From an uncultured Prevotella sp. (GTDB lineage: Bacteria; Bacteroidota; Bacteroidia; Bacteroidales; Bacteroidaceae), in NCBI GenBank assembly GCA_945788545.1, contig CALZMK010000015.1:1-12561 (forward strand): a DNA stretch of 12,561 nt. Direction: 5' to 3'. Below are positions 6,901-12,561 of the stretch, piece after piece. The translations under genes were made by a program, and so were the position numbers. The notes under the pieces are model-generated. The model had not been told where the DNA came from and did no database searches. It was given only the letters and a program-made list of their open reading frames with translations. Each line of letters begins with the position of its first letter. The first letter of the stretch is position 1.

Positions 6901-8856
6901 ATGAACAAAGACATCAAGGAATTATTTGTTCCCGGAAGACTCTGTCTCTTTGGCGAACACTCTGACTGGGCTGGAAAGTACAGAACCATGAACGCTGACA
7001 TCGTAGCAGGAGCTGCAATCGTGTCTGGTATAGAACAAGGTATATATGCCACTGTTGAGAGGGACTCCCATTTCTCGGTTATATCAACTGCCCCAGAGAT
7101 AACTGACATATGGCAAGATTTCTCTTGCCGAATGGATTCACACGAATTGAAGGAAGTGGCAAAGAGCGGGTCATTCTTCTGTTACTGTGCAGGAGTGGCA
7201 TCATATATGCTGGAATGGTATAAGGTAGGCGGTGTGAAAATCACTATCACCAAAATGACATTGCCTATAAAAAGCGGACTATCGTCTTCAGCTGCTATCT
7301 GCGTGCTCGTAGCAAGAGCATTCAACTTGATGTATAACCTCAACCTGAGCACTATGGGAGAGATGAACATCGCATACTGGGGCGAACTGCGCACAAGTAG
7401 CCGTTGCGGGCGTCTTGACCAGGCTTGCGCCTTCGGTGTACATCCAGTGCTTATGACTTTCGACGCTGAAGAGGTGGAGGTAAAGAATTTCAATATTAAG
7501 GAAACATTACACTGGGTGTTCTCTGACCTCAATGGACAGAAGGACACTATCAAGATTCTTACCGACCTCAACAAGGCTTTCCCGTTTGCAGAGGGAGAGA
7601 GGGAGAAGAATGTGCAATATGCACTTGGTGAACTCAACCAAAAGACAGTAAAGGAGGCAATCAGGCTTATGGAGGACGGACAAGTTGAGGAACTGGGACG
7701 TCTTATGACACAAGCACAAGCCGACTTTGACAAGTATATCACTCCAATGTGCCCAAGTCAGTTGACTTCTCCAAAACTGCATAACATGTTAGCTGACGAG
7801 AGAGTAAAGGCACTGACATATGGTGGCAAGGGAGTTGGCTCACATGGCGATGGATCAGTGCAATTCCTCGCAAAGTCGAAGGAATGCCAAAATGAATTGG
7901 TGGAATACTTAAAGTCGAAGGGATTGCATGCCTACGGACTCACCATCGAACCAAAGCATACTATCAGAAAAGCCATCATACCTGTAGCTGGTTTCGGAAC
8001 ACGACTGTATCCCGAGACAAGATTCCTGAAAAAAGATTTCTTCCCTATCATTGACAAAGATGGACAAGTGAAACCGCTTATACTCATATTGCTTGAAGAA
8101 TGTAAGGCTGCTGGTATTGAGGAGGTGTGTATCGTACTGGGTAGCAGGGAAGAGAGGGAACAATACAGACAGTTCTTTGAAACACCTCTGCCAAAGGAAC
8201 ATCTCGACAAATTGCCAAAAGAGAAAATTAAGTATGAAAGACATATACTCGACATTGGCAAGAGACTGACTTACGTGTATCAGACAGAAAAGAAGGGATT
8301 TGGAGATGCTGTATATCGATGTGTTGATTTTGCGGCCAACGAACCGGTTCTGCTCTTATTGGGCGACACAATATACCGCAGTAATACCAATAAATGCTGT
8401 GCACTGCAGTTTATCGAGGCCTTTGAGAAATACAATAAACCGATGATGTCTATCCACGAAATACCGCTTGAGAAGGTATGCTACTATGGCGTTACTTCTG
8501 GAAAATGGATTGACAGCAAAGAACATGTGCTAAATATGAGCAATATAACTGAGAAACCATCATCGGCATACGCAGAGGAGAATCTTGGGGTATCTTCATT
8601 GACGGTGAAAGGGGCTAAGAGCTACTATTGCGCCTTTGGATCATACATCCTGACAAAAGAGGTGTTCGCACAGTTAAAGGATAATATCAACAATAACGTG
8701 GTGAACGCCAAGGGAGAAGTTGAACTGACAACTGCATTGGAACAGGTGAGACAACAGAATGGTTTGTTGGGCGTTATACTTGACGGACAGATGTTTGACA
8801 TCGGCGTGCCAAATGAATACCGCAACACGATGTGCAATTTTGCATCGCCATGCTGA
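6901..8856 (+). CDS. Fused GHMP sugar kinase and GalU-type sugar-1-phosphate nucleotidyltransferase
   Basis: This 651-residue protein joins two cytoplasmic enzymes that would turn a free sugar into its 1-phosphate and then an NDP-sugar. The N-terminal half (about residues 5-350) is a GHMP kinase: substrate motif PGRLCLFGEHSDW (11-23), ATP loop PIKSGLSSSAA (122-132), GRLDQ with probable catalytic D173, and a C-terminal glycine motif GGKGVGSHGDGS (308-319). The second half (about 357-645) is GalU-like: PVAGFGTRLYP (361-371), K378 in KKDFFP, metal D489 in LLGDTIY, EKP (551-553), GEVELTTAL (605-613) and metal D633 in FDIG. All key residues appear present, so both halves may be active. The order is the reverse of Bacteroides Fkp, where the pyrophosphorylase comes first. 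The likeness to GalU suggests UTP as donor; the sugar cannot be read from sequence. It ends in a 7-nt overlap with the next gene. Confidence 0.92.
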   Translation: MNKDIKELFVPGRLCLFGEHSDWAGKYRTMNADIVAGAAIVSGIEQGIYATVERDSHFSVISTAPEITDIWQDFSCRMDSHELKEVAKSGSFFCYCAGVASYMLEWYKVGGVKITITKMTLPIKSGLSSSAAICVLVARAFNLMYNLNLSTMGEMNIAYWGELRTSSRCGRLDQACAFGVHPVLMTFDAEEVEVKNFNIKETLHWVFSDLNGQKDTIKILTDLNKAFPFAEGEREKNVQYALGELNQKTVKEAIRLMEDGQVEELGRLMTQAQADFDKYITPMCPSQLTSPKLHNMLADERVKALTYGGKGVGSHGDGSVQFLAKSKECQNELVEYLKSKGLHAYGLTIEPKHTIRKAIIPVAGFGTRLYPETRFLKKDFFPIIDKDGQVKPLILILLEECKAAGIEEVCIVLGSREEREQYRQFFETPLPKEHLDKLPKEKIKYERHILDIGKRLTYVYQTEKKGFGDAVYRCVDFAANEPVLLLLGDTIYRSNTNKCCALQFIEAFEKYNKPMMSIHEIPLEKVCYYGVTSGKWIDSKEHVLNMSNITEKPSSAYAEENLGVSSLTVKGAKSYYCAFGSYILTKEVFAQLKDNINNNVVNAKGEVELTTALEQVRQQNGLLGVILDGQMFDIGVPNEYRNTMCNFASPC

Positions 8857-9785
8857 CGGTTTTTCTCGTATCCATACTTACTCTGGTTCAACTTAACTGT
8901 GAAAACCTTTTTGACTGCCTACATGACGACGGGAAGAACGACACGGAATTCACTACTGAGGGGAAGAGGTATTGGACAAATGGCAAGTATTGGAGGAAAA
9001 CCGAGAACATTGCCAAGGAACTGATAGGGTGTTGTGGAAAGGACACCCTACCCGACCTTATTACCCTCTGCGAGGTGGAGAATGACTCGGTGATGGACAA
9101 GCTTACACACCGAACAGCATTGGGGAGACTTGGATACAGATATATTATGACCAACTCGCACGACGAGAGGGGCATTGACGTGGCATTGCTTTATAACACT
9201 ATGTCATTCAAACCAATCCGACATCACTCCATCAGACCCGAGGACAATCATACAGAGCATCCCCTCAGAGATATCCTCTATGTCTGCGGCTGCCTTGTCA
9301 CGGGCGACACGCTCCACGTGATAGTGGTGCACGCCCCGAGTAAGTTTGGAGGAACGAAGAAATCGCTAAAACGTCGAATGGTTGTGATGGAGAAAACAGT
9401 TGCCATCATCGACTCAATCAGACACGATGACAATGATGCAAGGATAATCATTGCAGGCGACTTCAACGACACTGCCGACAATCTTCCCTTGACCTACCTG
9501 GAAGATCATGGTTTGTTGAATATTTCCAAGCAAGCCTCTGGTGAGAATGGTGCTCGAGGCACTTACAAATATAAGGGACGGTGGGAAAGCATCGACCACA
9601 TCCTTGTAAGCGAGAATATGCGCAATGCTGTCATCACCACACGCATCTGCGATACACCTTATTTAATATATAAGGACAAGAAATACGGAGGATGGAAGCC
9701 CCGCCGCTCCTTCAACGGCTACAGATACGACCCAGAAGGCTACAGCGACCACCTGCCCGTGGTGGTGAAAATAAGGATGTGGTAA
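8850..9785 (+). CDS. Endonuclease/exonuclease/phosphatase (EEP) family enzyme
   Basis: EEP-fold enzymes are metal-dependent phosphodiesterases or phosphatases acting on nucleic acids, lipids or other phosphoesters. The 311 residues carry the full active-site set: N16 in LNCENLFD, E75 in LCEVEN, GIDVALLYN, H161 in VVHAPSK, GDFN at 203-206 and SDH at 299-301. The ATG at 8850 is chosen because ATGCTGA overlaps the stop of the kinase/nucleotidyltransferase gene, a usual coupling arrangement; a GTG at 8832 in frame would add six residues. The N-terminus is hydrophobic (MLTVFLVSILTLVQLN) but lacks positive charges and runs straight into the first active-site strand, so a cleaved signal peptide is unlikely; it may be cytoplasmic or membrane-associated. 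It is the last gene of the exopolysaccharide operon. The substrate is unknown. Confidence 0.9.
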   Translation: MLTVFLVSILTLVQLNCENLFDCLHDDGKNDTEFTTEGKRYWTNGKYWRKTENIAKELIGCCGKDTLPDLITLCEVENDSVMDKLTHRTALGRLGYRYIMTNSHDERGIDVALLYNTMSFKPIRHHSIRPEDNHTEHPLRDILYVCGCLVTGDTLHVIVVHAPSKFGGTKKSLKRRMVVMEKTVAIIDSIRHDDNDARIIIAGDFNDTADNLPLTYLEDHGLLNISKQASGENGARGTYKYKGRWESIDHILVSENMRNAVITTRICDTPYLIYKDKKYGGWKPRRSFNGYRYDPEGYSDHLPVVVKIRMW

Positions 9786-9878
9786 GCATAAGCAATTTTT
9801 CGCGGTTATTATTGTATAATTAATGTTAATATAACTGGATTTATCACAAATAAAAGAAGTTATTAGAAATATTATTAG

Positions 9879-9886
9879 TATCTTTG
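9879..9886 (+). promoter_or_regulatory. -7 box (TATCTTTG) for the toxin-antitoxin-like pair
   Basis: TATCTTTG matches the TAnnTTTG consensus and lies 22 nt before the ATG at 9909. No clear TTG is at -33. The 123-bp gap between 9785 and 9909 is otherwise AT-rich, and I see no strong terminator hairpin for the upstream operon in it. Confidence 0.6.
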
Positions 9887-9897
9887 CATCAATATAA

Positions 9898-9912
9898 ATG
9901 AATACGACATGA
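9898..9912 (+). promoter_or_regulatory. Possible four-codon leader ORF overlapping the toxin-like start
   Basis: ATG at 9898 opens a frame reading Met-Asn-Thr-Thr-stop, whose TGA (9910-9912) overlaps the ATG at 9909 as ATGA. It could couple translation of the main gene to a leader or lower its expression. A chance ATG is equally possible. Confidence 0.25.
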
Positions 9913-10460
9913 CAATAGATAAGATTCTTGATAATAACACTCTTTGGGCTGTTCGTTATGACGGAACTAATGATAATGCCCTTCAGTTACTCTTCCAGCA
10001 ATGGAGTAATCCTGAGTGGTTGGTGGATTTCTTTCTTGCTAATATGTCTGATTTAACATCATATTTCAAGATTACCGATATTAATCAAGCAATCTATGAC
10101 ACTATTGATGACAGCATAAGGATGCAATGCTTAATTCTTGACATTTCACCAGATGCAGACCTTGACCAGTTATTCCGTCCATTGGAGAATAGCCGGACAA
10201 ATGAAATGTTACTTGGCAAAGAGAAGGCAAAAATCAAGAATAGGTCACAACATGCGTCATGGCTTCGTATATATGCCATCAAATTAGAACCTGGATGTTA
10301 TATAATCACAGGAGGTGCTATTAAACTTACACGCACAATGGAAGAAAGAGAGCATACTTTGGCTGAACTCAAAAAAATGGAAGCCGTTCGCAATTTCCTA
10401 CTCAACGGCGGGGTAATTGATGCGGATGGTCTTATCGAATATATGTCAGAAATTCAATAA
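9909..10460 (+). CDS. Putative RelE/HigB-like toxin of a toxin-first pair
   Basis: The 183-residue protein has two parts. Residues 1 to about 110 are acidic and unrecognised. Residues 118-183 show a compact pattern, WLRIYAIKLEPGCYIITGGAIKLT (two strands), then TRTMEEREHTLAELKKMEAVRNFL (a charged helix). This resembles the C-terminal half of RelE/HigB-type toxins, where an R-x-x-[YF] strand, a hydrophobic strand ending in a short basic motif, and a final helix are seen. Typical HigB proteins have only about 90-120 residues, so the N-terminal part is extra. The gene is followed after 18 nt by an XRE-type HTH gene, the usual place of the antitoxin in higBA-like loci, and has its own promoter. 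If it is a toxin it would probably act on mRNA, but no catalytic residue can be assigned. The gene is secure; the toxin role is inference. Confidence 0.55.
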   Translation: MTIDKILDNNTLWAVRYDGTNDNALQLLFQQWSNPEWLVDFFLANMSDLTSYFKITDINQAIYDTIDDSIRMQCLILDISPDADLDQLFRPLENSRTNEMLLGKEKAKIKNRSQHASWLRIYAIKLEPGCYIITGGAIKLTRTMEEREHTLAELKKMEAVRNFLLNGGVIDADGLIEYMSEIQ

Positions 10461-10465
10461 AGGTT

Positions 10466-10471
10466 AGGAGG
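10466..10471 (+). promoter_or_regulatory. Strong Shine-Dalgarno site before the HTH gene
   Basis: AGGAGG lies 7 nt before the ATG at 10479. No other gene in the window has such a site, which fits the known weak use of Shine-Dalgarno sequences in Bacteroidetes. It fixes the start and suggests that the HTH protein is translated more strongly than its upstream partner. Confidence 0.8.
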
Positions 10472-10478
10472 ATAAATT

Positions 10479-10781
10479 ATGAAACAGAAGATGCTTGAGT
10501 TCCTTGAATCTCATAAAAGCGAAACACCATCCACATGGCGAGAGGAAGCTGAATGGAGACGTGACAACTGGTCTTGGCTGCAATATTCTCAAAAGATTGC
10601 GGTTAAGATTCTGTTACGTATGAAACAGACAGGGCTGACTCAGCAAGCTCTGGCTGAACGTATGAACTGTACTCAGCAATATGTTTCCAAGATTCTGAAA
10701 GGGAATGAGAATCTATCACTTGATACATTATCCAAACTGGAAGAGGTACTCGGTATGAATTTGTTAAGCAAAAGCCTATAA
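10479..10781 (+). CDS. XRE-family HTH protein, putative antitoxin
   Basis: This 100-residue DNA-binding protein has a classic XRE/Cro-type helix-turn-helix at about residues 43-97: MKQTGLTQQALAERMNCTQQ (48-67) covers helices 1-2, and YVSKILKGNENLSLDTLSKL (68-87) carries the recognition helix and the next two. The N-terminal 40 residues, rich in Trp and Glu (TWREEAEWRRDNWSW), would be the part that contacts the partner toxin. In higBA-type systems such a protein neutralises the toxin and represses the shared promoter. It follows the 183-residue gene by 18 nt and ends 2 nt before the tandem repeats. HTH assignment is firm; the antitoxin role depends on the neighbour and is inferred. It could instead be a simple regulator. 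Confidence 0.85.
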   Translation: MKQKMLEFLESHKSETPSTWREEAEWRRDNWSWLQYSQKIAVKILLRMKQTGLTQQALAERMNCTQQYVSKILKGNENLSLDTLSKLEEVLGMNLLSKSL

Positions 10782-10801
10782 AAAACGAAGATATCTTCGT
10801 T
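10780..10801 (-). terminator. Rho-independent-like terminator for the POT transporter gene
   Basis: Read leftward, AACGAAG pairs with CTTCGTT around an ATAT loop (10784-10801), a perfect 18-bp palindrome, and a run of six T follows on the minus strand (10780-10785, partly shared with the stem). It lies about 107 nt after the transporter stop codon. It is also the first unit of the 22-bp tandem repeats. Confidence 0.6.
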
Positions 10802-10893
10802 AGCCATCGCAGATACCTTCGATGACCAACGAAGATACCTTCGATGACCAACGAAGATACCTTCGATGACCGGTGAAGGTACCTTCGTTAAAA
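10784..10893. repeat. Five tandem 22-bp units with palindromic cores
   Basis: Units lie at 10784-10805, 10806-10827, 10828-10849, 10850-10871 and 10872-10893. Units 3 and 4 are identical; the others differ at a few bases. Each contains GAAG-N4-CTTC or a close variant: perfect palindromes in unit 1 (AACGAAGATATCTTCGTT) and unit 5 (GAAGGTACCTTC), GAAGATACCTTC in 3 and 4, and a degraded left arm in 2. Units are directly adjacent with no spacers, so this is not a CRISPR array. The 22-bp period is close to two helical turns, which would place all cores on one DNA face. The block fills most of the 126-bp gap between two convergent genes. Confidence 0.9.
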
Positions 10894-10907
10894 ATGCCAT
10901 AAAAATG

Positions 10908-12461
10908 TCAAGCAGTCATCTTCTTTAATTTGCCTAATAAGGCAAACATCAATAATGCACTTATTAGGCACAATGCGATAAGAATAGCCCAATTATACAT
11001 AAGAGGTATTTTATTCCATAACATGGACGGCAACATACTGGCATAATTTCCAATAGCAGTGGCAACAAACCAACCACCCATCATTAAGCCTTTGTATTTT
11101 GGAGGTGCAACTTTTGTTACAAATGAAATACCCATCGGAGAAAGCAGCAATTCAGCAAATGTAAGTGTTAGGTATGTTGATATTAACCATCCAGGAGAAA
11201 GAATACTCTGTGTTTGACCATTTGCCAAATCCATAGGGGATGTTAAACCAGTAGAGGCCATAGTGACAACCCCAAAACCAAGAGCAGCAATCAACATACC
11301 CCATGCAATACGTGTAGGAGCACTAACTTCATGTCCATTCCTTGCTAGAGTATCAAACAAGAACATACTAAAAGGAGTAAGAGCGACAACAAAGAACGGA
11401 TTAAAATGTTGGAAGTCCGAGGGTTGAGCCATAGTCTTAGCATCCATCATCGAATATAACGCATAAGCAGCACCGAGCAAGAGTACGGTAACAACAGAAC
11501 AAATCGACTTTCCGCGATTTGTCTTCGACTGAAAACTTGCAAAACCCGTATAAACAGAAATAGCAACAAGTGCCATGCTAAAGATATTGAAGCCAAATCG
11601 CATCGGGCCTTCAACAGTTAAGTTTGTGTATTTCTTAGCAAAGAAAGTGAGAGCCGAACCATTCTGATGGAATGCCATCCAAAAGAAAATTACAACAAAG
11701 AACACCAAAAGAAGAGCAACAATACGGTCACGAGTCTGCTTTGGTGACAGTTCTTCAACTTTGACATCAACCTTTTGCACTTGCTTTACTGTAACATCCG
11801 CGTGTTTGAACCATCCTCTGAATGCAAAATAAATAACGGCAGAGAATACCAATGAAACGCAAGCAACACCAAAGCAAAGTCCATAACCACCTGACAATAT
11901 CTCTAAATACCTCTGCGAGGTATTTGAAGCATCATACACCATTCCGTACTGTGAAAGGTACATATTGGTAATCCATTTAGCCATAGAAGGAGCAAACATC
12001 GCACCAATGTTGATTGCCATATAGAAGAGGCTGAAAGCTGAATCGCGCTTTGCTGAATACTTTGGATCATCATACAAGTTGCCTACAAGAACCTGAAGAT
12101 TCCCTTTAAAAAGACCCGTTCCTATTGAAACCAGAGCCAATCCACCCAACATAACACTTTTTGCAGTATCAAGATCTTTGCTTGGAACAGCAAGACCAAG
12201 ATAGCCTAAAAACATAACAAACATACCGATGGTCACACACTTTCCGTAACCAATCTTGTCAGAGAGATAGCCTCCAAACAAAGGCAAAAAATACACTGCA
12301 GCTAAAAAAATGGCGTTAATCTGTCCGGCTTCTGCCTCACTCCATCCAAATTTAGCTTGCATAAACAAAGTAAAAATCGCCAGCATGGTATAATAACCGA
12401 ATCGCTCGCCTGTGTTGGCCAAAGCCAGGGCCCAAAGGCCTTTGGGTTGTCCTTCAAACAT
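10908..12461 (-). CDS. POT-family proton-coupled peptide transporter
   Basis: The proton-dependent oligopeptide transporter family imports di- and tripeptides with protons across the inner membrane. The 517 residues contain about 12-14 hydrophobic helices, normal for bacterial members. Family motifs: NTGERFGYY at 16-24, matching the E-x-x-E-R-F-x-Y-Y proton-coupling motif except that its first Glu is Asn (N16), while E19 and R20 are kept; IGTGLFKGNLQ in the fourth to fifth helix region; FYMAINIGAMFAP, matching the F-Y-x-x-I-N-x-G signature; and a cytoplasmic charged loop rich in Lys and Val (KQVQKVDVKVEELSPKQTRD) between the two halves. The ATG at 12461 begins MFEGQPKG just before helix 1. 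Transcription should end at the hairpin at 10780-10801. Substrate is probably small peptides; this is inference from family. Confidence 0.95.
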   Translation of the reverse strand: MFEGQPKGLWALALANTGERFGYYTMLAIFTLFMQAKFGWSEAEAGQINAIFLAAVYFLPLFGGYLSDKIGYGKCVTIGMFVMFLGYLGLAVPSKDLDTAKSVMLGGLALVSIGTGLFKGNLQVLVGNLYDDPKYSAKRDSAFSLFYMAINIGAMFAPSMAKWITNMYLSQYGMVYDASNTSQRYLEILSGGYGLCFGVACVSLVFSAVIYFAFRGWFKHADVTVKQVQKVDVKVEELSPKQTRDRIVALLLVFFVVIFFWMAFHQNGSALTFFAKKYTNLTVEGPMRFGFNIFSMALVAISVYTGFASFQSKTNRGKSICSVVTVLLLGAAYALYSMMDAKTMAQPSDFQHFNPFFVVALTPFSMFLFDTLARNGHEVSAPTRIAWGMLIAALGFGVVTMASTGLTSPMDLANGQTQSILSPGWLISTYLTLTFAELLLSPMGISFVTKVAPPKYKGLMMGGWFVATAIGNYASMLPSMLWNKIPLMYNWAILIALCLISALLMFALLGKLKKMTA

Positions 12462-12486
12462 AATAAACTTTTTTTGTGGATTAATA

Positions 12487-12561
12487 CTATTTTATATTCT
12501 TATTCTTACTCTTAATAACATCCCATAGATAGGTCAACTTGACAAATATGCCACTGTTGTT
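12487..12561 (-). CDS. Possible 3' end of an upstream leftward gene
   Basis: From the right edge one minus-strand frame is open for 24 codons and ends at TAG (12487-12489). It reads NNSGIFVKLTYLWDVI and then a Lys/Asn-rich tail, plausible as a protein C-terminus. The other two minus-strand frames close sooner. It would end 25 nt before the transporter start, suggesting an operon. An open run this short can occur by chance, and the product is not recognisable. The remaining bases between it and 12461 are AT-rich with nothing else visible. Confidence 0.33.
   Translation of the reverse strand, partial: NNSGIFVKLTYLWDVIKSKNKNIK

Noticed and set aside
8832..8849. GTG start for the EEP enzyme
   Set aside because: The ATG at 8850 overlaps the previous stop as ATGCTGA and needs no rare start; the GTG cannot be excluded fully.
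10784..10893. CRISPR array
   Set aside because: Units are 22 bp and directly adjacent with no unique spacers, and no cas genes are present.
12543..12550. CATATTTG on the minus strand as a -7 box for the POT gene
   Set aside because: It misses the first T of TAnnTTTG, is over 80 nt from the start codon, and may lie inside the end of another gene.

Overview
This window looks like chromosomal DNA from a Bacteroidales bacterium, probably Prevotella or a close relative. That is inferred from the gene content, the AT-rich intergenic DNA, the near absence of Shine-Dalgarno sites, and several upstream boxes matching the Bacteroidetes sigma factor consensus (TAnnTTTG at -7, in one case with TTG 19 nt upstream). 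No species can be named from sequence reading alone.

Layout. (1) Positions 1-1951, leftward: a housekeeping cluster of a small coiled-coil protein, the cell-division protein ZapA, and RNase Y, whose C-terminus is cut by the window edge. (2) Positions 2077-2706, leftward: an uncharacterised 209-residue protein with a very good promoter. It is divergent from (3), a rightward exopolysaccharide/capsule operon at 2839-9785. This holds rmlA (dTDP-glucose synthesis), a Wzc-type chain-length regulator/BY-kinase, a Wza-type outer-membrane export lipoprotein, a fused GHMP sugar kinase/GalU-type nucleotidyltransferase, and an endonuclease/exonuclease/phosphatase-fold enzyme. All gaps are 21 nt or less and two junctions overlap, so the five genes are probably co-transcribed. 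(4) Positions 9909-10781, rightward: a two-gene module with its own promoter, a 183-residue protein with a RelE/HigB-like C-terminal pattern followed by an XRE-type HTH protein. It resembles a toxin-first toxin-antitoxin pair. (5) Positions 10784-10893: five tandem 22-bp units, each built around a GAAG-N4-CTTC hairpin, between convergent genes. (6) Positions 10908-12461, leftward: a POT-family peptide transporter, and possibly the last codons of another leftward gene at the right edge.

How they work together. The operon in (3) supplies activated sugars (RmlA and the kinase/nucleotidyltransferase fusion) and the trans-envelope export machinery (Wzc and Wza). No glycosyltransferase, Wzx/Wzy or rmlBCD is visible, so the rest of the pathway must be encoded elsewhere. 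The most unusual items are the kinase-first fusion, the EEP enzyme translationally coupled to it, the altered Walker B region of the BY-kinase, the toxin-antitoxin-like pair with an exceptional Shine-Dalgarno site before its second gene, and the tandem palindromic repeats beside it. No gene-free stretch exceeds 135 bp.
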